From positions 1 to 7,141 of the forward strand of contig JAURQA010000025.1 of assembly GCA_030836345.1 (NCBI GenBank): a DNA stretch of 7,141 nucleotides, read 5' to 3'. This document shows positions 1 through 5,961 of the stretch, in pieces. A program made the translations under genes and the position numbers. The stretch comes from Bacteroidota bacterium. GTDB taxonomy: Bacteria; Bacteroidota; Bacteroidia; NS11-12g; UBA955. The notes under the pieces were generated by a model. That model saw only the letters and a program-made list of their open reading frames with translations, made no database searches and was not told the DNA's origin. Position 1 is the first letter of the stretch. Each line of letters starts with the position of its first letter.

Positions 1-737
1 AACTTATCATCTAAAAATTGATCAACCAGTCCATTATTAAATTGCAAACCAACATTGAGCATTGTTTTGCCGCTTATTCTAGCTTCAAATCCTGCACCAA
101 CAATAAGACCTACCCTTACAGGAAGGTAATTGTCTTTAAATACACCTTCTTCTTGATCGTTGCCGTTAAAGTCTAACTCGTCGTTGCTTGAAGCATTGGG
201 CGTATGGCTGTTTCCATCGCTGTAATACTCCTCATTGGTCGAAGTAGAAAGCCTTGTAGAATATGCTACCCCAGGTGCGAACCCAAAGGAGCCATAATAA
301 TGCAAATTGCCAATGGCATTGCTTCTTAACTTAAGACTTATGGGAATTTGGATCATTTGACTCTTGTATTTGAAAACCACATCTGTAAATTCTCTTTCCG
401 GATTAGTACCGCGTTTAATAAAAAGAGATTTGCTTGATTCCAACTTGGAGGAAAGTGTGGTGATATTAAATTCTGTACTTAACCAATAATTTGGATTTTT
501 AGCAATATTAAAATCAACCATAACACCATACCCTATGCTTATGGGTAATCCTTTTGATTCGAGTGAACCTTGGAGTACTTTCGCCCAATTAAATGTTGGA
601 CTAAACTTTAATCCAATGCGCACTTTTTGTAGCGTTTCAGTGGGTGAACTGGTTTGGGCAGTGACCGTACTTAAGGATAAGAAAAAAAAGCTTAGTAAAA
701 AGCTTATTCTGATGTTATTTTGTGTTCTCATATACAT
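1..737 (-). CDS. Outer-membrane beta-barrel protein, PorT-family/OMP_b-brl_2 type (3' end missing)
   Basis: Reading leftward from 737 gives at least 245 codons with no stop before the window edge, so the C-terminus is missing. The protein begins with a Sec signal peptide: charged MRTQNNIR, a Leu/Phe/Ser-rich core, then VTAQ as the likely signal peptidase I site near residue 28. The mature part opens with KVRIGLKFSPTFNW and continues with alternating aromatic/polar strands and regular Gly-x-Gly turns, as in the porin-like small barrels that are abundant in Bacteroidota. A polar, Asn/Asp/Glu/Ser-rich stretch at about residues 165-195 looks like a long surface loop. The role is unknown: PorT itself, a T9SS barrel, belongs to the same broad family, but I do not see enough likeness to call this PorT. 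A second Met at 731 is an equally plausible start. The start codon faces that of the GldB-like gene across only 4 bp. Confidence 0.8.
   Translation of the reverse strand, partial: MYMRTQNNIRISFLLSFFFLSLSTVTAQTSSPTETLQKVRIGLKFSPTFNWAKVLQGSLESKGLPISIGYGVMVDFNIAKNPNYWLSTEFNITTLSSKLESSKSLFIKRGTNPEREFTDVVFKYKSQMIQIPISLKLRSNAIGNLHYYGSFGFAPGVAYSTRLSTSTNEEYYSDGNSHTPNASSNDELDFNGNDQEEGVFKDNYLPVRVGLIVGAGFEARISGKTMLNVGLQFNNGLVDQFLDDK
692..722 (+). promoter_or_regulatory. Weak candidate promoter for the GldB-like lipoprotein gene
   Basis: TTATTTTG at 715-722 differs from the -7 consensus TAnnTTTG at one position. TTAG at 692-695 differs from the -33 TTTG at one position. The two are separated by 19 nt, an acceptable spacing. 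The distance from the -7 element to the ATG at 742 (20 nt) is almost the same as for the much better rpsL promoter in this window. If real, it lies within the signal-peptide codons of the opposing barrel gene. Two mismatches in AT-rich DNA make this tentative. Confidence 0.25.
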
Positions 738-741
738 AACG

Positions 742-1791
742 ATGCAAAGCAAAGATAAATTAGGTAACTTGAAAACTGCAATTTTAACTGCAATTCCACT
801 TATATTTTTATTTGGAGGTTGCCAGTCAAGACAAGATGCTCCTCTTTTGCCTAAAAAGAGTTTATATAAAGAGATAAAGCGATATGGAGATAAGGATAAT
901 AGAATATCGATTGCTGAGCTGGATTCGCTTCGACATGAATTTCCTCGGTTTTTTAATATATGGTTTCAAGAAGTCATGCGCTTCCCAGTGATAGCTCTTC
1001 CAACAGATAGTGCCAAAGCCGAGGTGATGAGTTTGCATTACCGCAAAAACAAAATGATTTATCCTCTGCTTGCTGCGCACTATGCAAAGTATCCAAGACT
1101 CCACCAAGATATCTCAAATGCCTTTACAAGACTCCATGAATTAATGCCCGCCTTACAAAAACCTATGGTGTATTCATATATTTCAGAATTTAGTAATACC
1201 AGTACATTAGTTGATTCAAGTTTAGGGAATACTGTGGTCGCTTACAGTCCAGAATGTTTTTTGAATGATACATTCTCCTTGTACAAAGTCCTTAATGATT
1301 ATCCCTCCTTTATGAATCGGTTTAATGGGACTAATCTCATTCCATCTACCTTAATTTTAAATTACCTCAAAAGTACATTTGATAGCTCTGTAACGAATAC
1401 TTCTATGATTGATGAAGTATTTCTATCGGGTAAACTTTGGTATACCTTGGAACAAGTAATGGGGGAGGATGAAATTTATGAGCACTTTGGCTACTCTAAA
1501 GAAGATTGGACATTTTTGAGAAACAACGAAGGACAAGTCTGGCACCACTACATTATCTCTAAGATCTTGTTTTCGAGTAATTTTAAGGATTATGTGAGGT
1601 ACTTTAACTACGGTAATAAGACTTTTGGATCCGGTATACACGAAGACTGTCCGCCAAGAGTGGGATTTTATTCTGGCTACAGAATGGTTAAAGCGCTTAT
1701 GGAAAAAAATAAGTATAGCTTGAATCAGCTTTGGCAGATGAATTCGGGTTCTTTGGCCTTAAAACAATCGGGATATGCACCCAGACGTTAA
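742..1791 (+). CDS. gldB: GldB-like gliding motility lipoprotein
   Basis: This 349-residue protein has a lipoprotein signal peptide: Lys-containing n-region, hydrophobic core TAILTAIPLIFLF, then GGC with the acylated Cys at 27. The -3 residue is Phe, or the box is read as LFGGC, so it is slightly atypical. The C-terminal half follows the pattern I know from GldB: a GKLWY segment, an acidic stretch, FGYSKEDW, NEGQVWHHYI near 261-270, then PPRVGFYSGYRMVKALM near 304-320 and a Ser-Gly-Tyr-x-Pro end. GldB is an essential gliding lipoprotein in Flavobacterium johnsoniae; its biochemical role is not settled. The open frame extends back to 535, but that region is the opposing gene, and only the 742 start puts the signal peptide at the N-terminus (ATG 712 is a weaker alternative). 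No gldC follows; the next gene is convergent. Whether the cell glides cannot be told from this. Confidence 0.65.
   Translation: MQSKDKLGNLKTAILTAIPLIFLFGGCQSRQDAPLLPKKSLYKEIKRYGDKDNRISIAELDSLRHEFPRFFNIWFQEVMRFPVIALPTDSAKAEVMSLHYRKNKMIYPLLAAHYAKYPRLHQDISNAFTRLHELMPALQKPMVYSYISEFSNTSTLVDSSLGNTVVAYSPECFLNDTFSLYKVLNDYPSFMNRFNGTNLIPSTLILNYLKSTFDSSVTNTSMIDEVFLSGKLWYTLEQVMGEDEIYEHFGYSKEDWTFLRNNEGQVWHHYIISKILFSSNFKDYVRYFNYGNKTFGSGIHEDCPPRVGFYSGYRMVKALMEKNKYSLNQLWQMNSGSLALKQSGYAPRR
750..781 (-). promoter_or_regulatory. Candidate Bacteroidota sigma-A promoter for the outer-membrane barrel gene
   Basis: On the minus strand, TATCTTTG (757 to 750) matches the Bacteroidota -7 consensus TAnnTTTG at every fixed position. 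A TTG at 781-779 lies 21 nt upstream, where the -33 TTTG element is expected. Transcription would start near 743-745, giving a leader of only a few bases to the Met at 737, or about a dozen to the Met at 731. The whole promoter sits inside the first codons of the opposing lipoprotein gene. This is read by eye; no transcription data are available. Confidence 0.5.
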
Positions 1792-2468
1792 TGCTGCATA
1801 GACTCTTGCACCCATTCCATGGCCATAGAATTTTGCTGTTCTATGGTTAGATTACTATTGTCTAATACTTTATAGTCACCCTGCAATTGTAATGGGCTAT
1901 CTTCTCGATTAGAATCGATGTAGTCCCGTTTTTTAAGATTGGCTAAAACATCGGCTAAGGTTACTTCCATTCCGGCTTTATTTAACTCATTAAATCTTCT
2001 TTTTGCACGTACGGTAGTTTTTGCGGTCATAAATATTTTCAAATCAGCATCAGGAAAAACCACTGTCCCTATATCTCTTCCATCCATAACTACTCCCTTA
2101 CTTTTACCAATGGTTTGTTGGACTCGTACCAAGTGTTTTCGAACTAAGGAAATAGCAGCTACTTCACTCACTAAATTTGATACCTTTAGGTTTCTTATAC
2201 TACTTTCCACATTTCGACCATTCAAGTAAAGTTCGAAGCTGTCTTTCGTTTGATTTAATTTAAATTCAAAGAACGCATCCTTGCATGCACTTTCAATGGC
2301 CGGTAAATCAGAAATATCAATGTTACTTTCAATCAGTTTAAGCGTAAGCCCTCTGTACATTGCTCCACTATCAATAAATACATATCCAAGTTGCTGCGCT
2401 ATATATTTCGCGAGAGTCCCTTTTCCGCAACTGCTGTATCCATCAATGGCAATGTTTATTCGCTTCAT
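1788..2468 (-). CDS. cmk: Cytidylate kinase ((d)CMP kinase)
   Basis: This 226-residue cytoplasmic enzyme phosphorylates CMP and dCMP with ATP, giving CDP/dCDP for nucleotide pools and CDP-lipid synthesis. Family marks seen in order: a P-loop GYSSCGKGT at 10-18 (Lys16 contacting the ATP phosphates); DSGAMYRG at 33-40, the substrate-site signature; an NMP-binding region between about 40 and 100; MDGRDIGTVVFPDADLK at 128-144, which is diagnostic of Cmk; the lid-region arginines at 154-158; and RDYIDSNREDSPL at 181-193, which carries the conserved Arg/Asp pair. The length is normal for the family, and no key residue is missing. The ATG directly abuts the porQ stop codon (TAAATG), so the two genes are very likely co-transcribed and translationally coupled. 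Its own stop overlaps that of the converging GldB-like gene. Confidence 0.97.
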   Translation of the reverse strand: MKRINIAIDGYSSCGKGTLAKYIAQQLGYVFIDSGAMYRGLTLKLIESNIDISDLPAIESACKDAFFEFKLNQTKDSFELYLNGRNVESSIRNLKVSNLVSEVAAISLVRKHLVRVQQTIGKSKGVVMDGRDIGTVVFPDADLKIFMTAKTTVRAKRRFNELNKAGMEVTLADVLANLKKRDYIDSNREDSPLQLQGDYKVLDNSNLTIEQQNSMAMEWVQESMQH

Positions 2469-3494
2469 TTATTTACTTTTAAACTCATCGATGGCCGCGC
2501 TCACGGTAAACATATTCATGTTAAAACCTGGAAATAAAGCCGCGCTTCCATAGGTAATATTAAATTTGCTCATTTTAAATTCCAACCCCCAAGCCATGCC
2601 AGTTACCCCTTTTCGCTGTTCTGGAGCGAGTTCCAATCTGCGCTGGTGATTGTATCCCATAAGAATGCTAAAATTCTTGCCTAAAATTAACTCGCCGCCA
2701 AAGCTAAAATGGCGCATGACTTTCTCTCCCAACCCTGCTTCATCCTCAAAGCCGGAGCTATTTGCGTCGAACAGGTTATTTGATCTGAGGTATTGAGAAT
2801 ACGTTAAGTCCCTTTGTTGCAGATCATGGAACGTTAAATTGAAACGGAAAGGCATGTGTTTTGGCTTGATGCTCAAGCCAAGTTGTACATCTAACGGTGT
2901 TTTCTCATTTTCATTAAATTTCGTAAGCATAAACCCTACATTTCTAATGCTACCTCCAAGGGACCAGGTGCTATCTTTACTTTGATAAAGAGCTCCTGCA
3001 TCAAACATCACAGCATTTCCAATGTATGGCCCAAGGACTTGGTAGCTCATTTTGCTAGAGATCCCAATGGTTAATTGTTCCGTAATTTTTTTTGCTGCAG
3101 TTATACCAAAAAGTGTTTCATTGGCATTGGTTGTGCCTTGCGCGTTTCCTCCTGCATCATAAGCATCAAATGTTCCAAAGTCTATAAACATAAATTGGCC
3201 GCTAAACATCCAATCTTTATAGGCAAACCCCATCGCAGCATTTCCGCTCCATACTCCCGGAACTTGACTATTAATATTCATGGCCGGTCTCATTAGTGCC
3301 GTTTGATTTATTAATGCCGGGTTATTTAAAGCGCTTGTGATGTCTCTATTCGAAAAAGATACGTTGCTGCCGCCCCATGCAATTTGTCTTCCATTACTCG
3401 CCTGCTTAGGTAGCGTAAACACGCCGTTGCCGCCCCCTTGAGCAAAAGTTGCGCTCGAAAGTATAAGACCTATAAACAGCAATGAAACTCTCAT
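2469..3494 (-). CDS. porQ: Type IX secretion system protein PorQ
   Basis: This 341-residue outer-membrane protein has a signal peptide MRVSLLFIGLILSSATFA cut before Gln19. PorQ family marks are the start of the mature protein, with GGSNVSFSNRD at 41-51 followed by ALNNPALI at 55-62, then a barrel with YKDWMFSGQFMFIDFGTFDAY-type strands. Further on come ISSKMSYQVLGPYIGNAVMFDAGALY, the PLDVQLGLSIKPKHMPFRFNLTFHDL region, RHFSFGGE, and GYNHQRRLEL near the C-terminus. In Porphyromonas gingivalis, PorQ belongs to the cell-surface attachment complex with PorU, PorV and PorZ. It anchors PorZ and helps link T9SS cargo to A-type lipopolysaccharide. The length is usual for the family. It sits 85 bp downstream of the LTA-synthase-like gene in the same direction and abuts cmk. 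This implies that the organism secretes T9SS substrates. Confidence 0.93.
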   Translation of the reverse strand: MRVSLLFIGLILSSATFAQGGGNGVFTLPKQASNGRQIAWGGSNVSFSNRDITSALNNPALINQTALMRPAMNINSQVPGVWSGNAAMGFAYKDWMFSGQFMFIDFGTFDAYDAGGNAQGTTNANETLFGITAAKKITEQLTIGISSKMSYQVLGPYIGNAVMFDAGALYQSKDSTWSLGGSIRNVGFMLTKFNENEKTPLDVQLGLSIKPKHMPFRFNLTFHDLQQRDLTYSQYLRSNNLFDANSSGFEDEAGLGEKVMRHFSFGGELILGKNFSILMGYNHQRRLELAPEQRKGVTGMAWGLEFKMSKFNITYGSAALFPGFNMNMFTVSAAIDEFKSK

Positions 3495-3499
3495 CTATG

Positions 3500-3526
3500 C
3501 AAAGTAAATGGTTTTTTTGTGTTCAA
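3500..3526 (-). promoter_or_regulatory. porQ: Candidate promoter for porQ-cmk
   Basis: On the minus strand, TTACTTTG (3507 to 3500) matches the Bacteroidota -7 box TAnnTTTG except at its second base. A TTG at 3526-3524 lies 16 nt upstream, shorter than the usual 19-21. The element ends only 5 nt before the porQ ATG, so the transcript would be leaderless or nearly so, or the element is fortuitous. It is the best candidate in the 85-bp gap between the LTA-synthase-like gene and porQ. I see no terminator hairpin in that gap, so read-through from upstream is also possible. Confidence 0.3.
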
Positions 3527-3542
3527 GAGATGTGTTTGAGCC

Positions 3543-3568
3543 ATTTAATCATCATTTTATATTTAATC
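3543..3568. repeat. Short direct repeat ATTTAATC, period 18 bp
   Basis: ATTTAATC occurs at 3543-3550 and again at 3561-3568 in the gap between porQ and the LTA-synthase-like gene. The palindrome GATTAATC lies over the latter's stop codon at 3578-3585. Such AT-rich octamers can arise by chance, and no function is assigned. Confidence 0.35.
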
Positions 3569-3579
3569 TGTATCAGCGA

Positions 3580-5475
3580 TTAATCCTTGGTAGTGTATTT
3601 AAATGTATTCCACTTATTATTAAGAATGGTATGATAGTGCTGCCTTACATAATTTAATGTGTATTCATGCATATTTTTAAATCGCACCCCAGTTAATTTC
3701 AAATCTATTTGATTTTGGATCGAATCTATTTTAAAAAATTTGACTGGTTTTCCATCAAACCCGGTGTATAATACGTAGGGGTAATGTATGGAGGTAAACT
3801 CATTATCACTTCGCATTACTGCAATCGCGTCCGCACTTTTTCGAGCATCCTGTCCCGCTGAAAACCATGGTCCTTTTATTCCTGTCATCTTGTTTAGTGT
3901 AGGAATAATATCGCCTGGAGTACAGGTAGACTCAATCGTCTTCCTTGTGGGTTCTTGTGGGTTATAAAGTATAAAAGGGACGTGAAATCGACCGATATTA
4001 TATTGATAAAATGGATTTTTACTGATGCTCGTATGATCGGCAGTAATCACAAATAAAGTATTTTTAAACCAAGGCTTATACTGAATCTTCTTAAAGAAAA
4101 GAGCTAAGCTTGTATCAACATAACGAATGCTCTGCGAGTTCTCATAGGGCCCTTTTTTTAGTGATTTCTTAAAATTTGGCTCAATGCCATACGGGTGGTG
4201 AGAGCTAAGGGTAAAAATACTACTAAAGAAGGGTTTCGGCTTTTTGTCTAGTTCATTGGCGTAATAGCTAAGATACTTCCGATCGCTAATGCCCCAGGCT
4301 CCATCATAATCGTCCTGATTTGGATACTGACTCATTCCATAATAATTCGGGAGTCCGGTATGTTTCAAAAAGCTCTCAAATTCTAAGGTCCCATTGGCTC
4401 CTCCATGGTAAAAAGAACTGTTATATCCGTTTTTCTCATACAGACCAAAGGCATTTAATGCTTGGTTGCGACTATAATTTGAACTGATATAGTCATCCTT
4501 CAGCAGCTTGGGTATTCCTAAAAAAATACTCGGGGGCATTTCTTTACTTCTTCTCCCGCTTGAATAACAATGGGTGAATGTTGTAGATATTTTCCTTAAA
4601 GAATGAATGAATGGAGTTAGTTCTTCATCTTCCATATCAATGTATTCTTTTCCTAAACTTTCAACAATGATGAGGCAAACGTTCTTTTTTGTATCTGAAT
4701 TACTTAAATACTCCTTATGCCAGTTTAGTAAATTGGGATGTCCAAATTTAGGTTCCTTTTCTGGAATTGCATCAATGCTTGAGAATATCTCAAAAGGACC
4801 ATTGTTGGTGTAGCTAATTAATTTGGGGTGCACAAACTTGCCAATATTAATGCTTCTAAGTGGTTTTAAATAAAAACCGCCCCTTGCAGATACAAAAAGT
4901 CCAAAACTAAAGATAAGCCCAATGAGGATTTTTTTACTAATGCTACTTTCTTTAGCGTATAGCGTTCTGTATACCGAGCCTTTACACTTATATAAAGCAT
5001 AGGTCGAGAGTAATATGAGCGCAACCAAATACCAATACGAAGTGATATACGGAATGATCTGATTGCCTGGGTCATTGATTAATTGAAAAATGCTAGCATT
5101 AATGTGCGAACCCGAGAAAGGGTAGTAAGTCACATCTATTCCGGTAAGAACCATGAGGATTAAACAAATACTACAAAAAACGATATGGTTCAAATTAAAA
5201 CGCTTACTACCAGAGAGGTGCAGTATCCATAGGGGTCCAAAGAAATAAGCAATAACAGGCAAATCAAGGTAAAAAGAGAAGAAAAAAGATTCTAGCCATG
5301 CGATCTTATGGCTAAACAATTCACTTTTTTGGTTAATGATGCCATGAGGAAGTCGCAAAACTTTGACAAATATCTGTGCAAAGGCAAAATGGAAAAACCA
5401 TTGCGATTTAAAAATACTTTTACAAATTTTCCATACCTGCATATTTAATAGGCTTCTACGCTGCAAATATGCCAT
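3580..5475 (-). CDS. LTA synthase-family membrane protein (alkaline phosphatase/sulfatase superfamily)
   Basis: This 631-residue protein has about five N-terminal membrane segments (roughly 25-42, 63-86, 96-115, 140-162, 183-198), then an extracytoplasmic catalytic domain from about 263. It shows the LtaS/MdoB order of metal and active-site motifs: VCLIIVESLG with Glu272; YSSGRRSKEMPPS with Ser310 at the expected nucleophile place; FYHGGANGT at 355-363; DGAWGISD at 391-398; TLSSHHPYGI with His425/426; and FVITADHTS with Asp480-His481. LtaS transfers phosphoglycerol from phosphatidylglycerol to teichoic acid. Diderm relatives modify periplasmic glucans or have unknown acceptors. Gram-negative Bacteroidota are not known to make lipoteichoic acid, so the substrate here is open. 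The nucleophile is Thr in LtaS; a Ser in GRRS/GKRS is, from memory, common in Bacteroidota homologues. The start could instead be Met12 at 5442. The gene is divergent from rpsL. Confidence 0.88.
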   Translation of the reverse strand: MAYLQRRSLLNMQVWKICKSIFKSQWFFHFAFAQIFVKVLRLPHGIINQKSELFSHKIAWLESFFFSFYLDLPVIAYFFGPLWILHLSGSKRFNLNHIVFCSICLILMVLTGIDVTYYPFSGSHINASIFQLINDPGNQIIPYITSYWYLVALILLSTYALYKCKGSVYRTLYAKESSISKKILIGLIFSFGLFVSARGGFYLKPLRSINIGKFVHPKLISYTNNGPFEIFSSIDAIPEKEPKFGHPNLLNWHKEYLSNSDTKKNVCLIIVESLGKEYIDMEDEELTPFIHSLRKISTTFTHCYSSGRRSKEMPPSIFLGIPKLLKDDYISSNYSRNQALNAFGLYEKNGYNSSFYHGGANGTLEFESFLKHTGLPNYYGMSQYPNQDDYDGAWGISDRKYLSYYANELDKKPKPFFSSIFTLSSHHPYGIEPNFKKSLKKGPYENSQSIRYVDTSLALFFKKIQYKPWFKNTLFVITADHTSISKNPFYQYNIGRFHVPFILYNPQEPTRKTIESTCTPGDIIPTLNKMTGIKGPWFSAGQDARKSADAIAVMRSDNEFTSIHYPYVLYTGFDGKPVKFFKIDSIQNQIDLKLTGVRFKNMHEYTLNYVRQHYHTILNNKWNTFKYTTKD

Positions 5476-5491
5476 TAAAATCCCATTAAAA
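5470..5491. repeat. Tandem 11-bp repeat over the start of the LTA-synthase-like gene
   Basis: TGCCATTAAAA (5470-5480) is followed immediately by TCCCATTAAAA (5481-5491). The copies match at 10 of 11 positions, with a spacing close to one helical turn. The left copy contains the complement of the ATG at 5475. The pair lies 30 bp left of the -33 element of the rpsL promoter. It could be a binding site for a regulator of either divergent gene, or chance in AT-rich DNA. Confidence 0.5.
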
Positions 5492-5520
5492 ATAAAATCC
5501 TATTTTTTTTGAAAAGGCCC

Positions 5521-5551
5521 TTGTAAATGAAGAGAAAACCTTGTAATTTTG
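5521..5551 (+). promoter_or_regulatory. rpsL: Strong candidate promoter of the str operon (rpsL-rpsG-fusA)
   Basis: TAATTTTG at 5544-5551 matches the Bacteroidota -7 consensus TAnnTTTG perfectly. CTTG at 5520-5523 serves as the -33 element, with 20 nt between TTG and the -7 box, the preferred spacing. A run of eight T (5503-5510) just upstream could act like an UP element. Transcription would start near 5556, leaving a leader of about 15 nt before the ATG at 5572. That leader has only GGA at 5563-5565 as a feeble Shine-Dalgarno, as is usual in this phylum. This also argues against the longer frame beginning at 5527, which would start inside the promoter. Confidence 0.75.
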
Positions 5552-5571
5552 CCGTCCTTTTTGGAAATATT

Positions 5572-5949
5572 ATGCCAACCATACAACAATTAATACGTAA
5601 AGGACGAAAAGAAATCCTTTCTAAAAGTAAGGCACCCGCTTTGGATTCATGTCCACAGAGAAGGGGTGTTTGTACGCGTGTTTATACGACTACACCAAAG
5701 AAGCCAAACTCTGCATTACGGAAAGTAGCTCGTGTACGTTTATCAAACGGAAAAGAAGTGAATGCTTACATTCCAGGAGAAGGACACAACTTGCAAGAAC
5801 ACAGTATTGTATTGGTTCGTGGAGGTAGAGTAAAAGATTTGCCAGGTGTTAGGTATCATATTGTTCGTGGTGCTTTAGATACAGCAGGGGTAGAAGGTCG
5901 TAACCAAAGACGATCAAAGTATGGTACTAAAAAACCTAAAAAAGGGTAA
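5572..5949 (+). CDS. rpsL: 30S ribosomal protein S12
   Basis: This 125-residue protein is S12, which lines the decoding centre of the 30S subunit and contributes to tRNA selection accuracy. The sequence aligns by eye along its whole length with the Escherichia coli protein: [11 protein letters not shown] at the start, [20 protein letters not shown] at 27-46, [10 protein letters not shown] at 69-78, and [14 protein letters not shown] at 83-96. Lys43 and Lys88, the residues classically altered in streptomycin resistance, are both wild type. Asp89, the site methylthiolated by RimO in some bacteria, is present. The frame is open from 5527, but the extra 15 residues are not part of S12 and would overlap the promoter, so the start is 5572. 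It is followed after 12 bp by rpsG, in the universal str-operon order. Confidence 0.98.
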   Translation: MPTIQQLIRKGRKEILSKSKAPALDSCPQRRGVCTRVYTTTPKKPNSALRKVARVRLSNGKEVNAYIPGEGHNLQEHSIVLVRGGRVKDLPGVRYHIVRGALDTAGVEGRNQRRSKYGTKKPKKG

Positions 5950-5961
5950 GATTATAATTAG

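Noticed and set aside
682..707. Two AAGCTT words close together (689-694 and 701-706), suggestive of a repeat or hairpin.
   Set aside because: They fall in the signal-peptide codons (SFLLSF repeats) of the barrel gene and are explained by its repeated Ser-Phe/Leu coding.
535..741. Upstream extension of the GldB-like frame, giving a 418-residue protein.
   Set aside because: The region is the coding strand complement of the barrel gene's N-terminus. The extension would bury the lipoprotein signal peptide in the interior, and the ATG at 742 gives a proper signal sequence.
862..1107. Minus-strand open frame of 81 codons.
   Set aside because: It is a shadow within the GldB-like gene, with no family resemblance and no start context.
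1423..1641. Minus-strand open frame of 72 codons.
   Set aside because: It is antisense to the conserved C-terminal part of the GldB-like gene, and its composition is not protein-like.
1939..2553. Two plus-strand open frames (1939-2229 and 2281-2553).
   Set aside because: Both are antisense to cmk, and the second also crosses into porQ. The cmk reading is certain from its motifs.
3075..3296. Plus-strand open frame of 73 codons.
   Set aside because: It is antisense to porQ, with no recognisable features.
4607..5075. Open frames on both strands inside the LTA-synthase-like gene (4607-4813 plus, 4866-5075 minus).
   Set aside because: They are shadows in other frames of a gene with clear catalytic motifs.
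5511..5522. AAAAGGCCCTTG next to a T-run, considered as an intrinsic terminator hairpin.
   Set aside because: The arms are only a few bases with no loop. The T-run is on the wrong side for rpsL transcription, and the sequence is better explained as part of the rpsL promoter.
5527..5571. Fifteen-residue N-terminal extension of S12.
   Set aside because: It is absent from S12 as I know it, and it overlaps the -33/-7 promoter elements. The canonical MPTIQQL start is at 5572.
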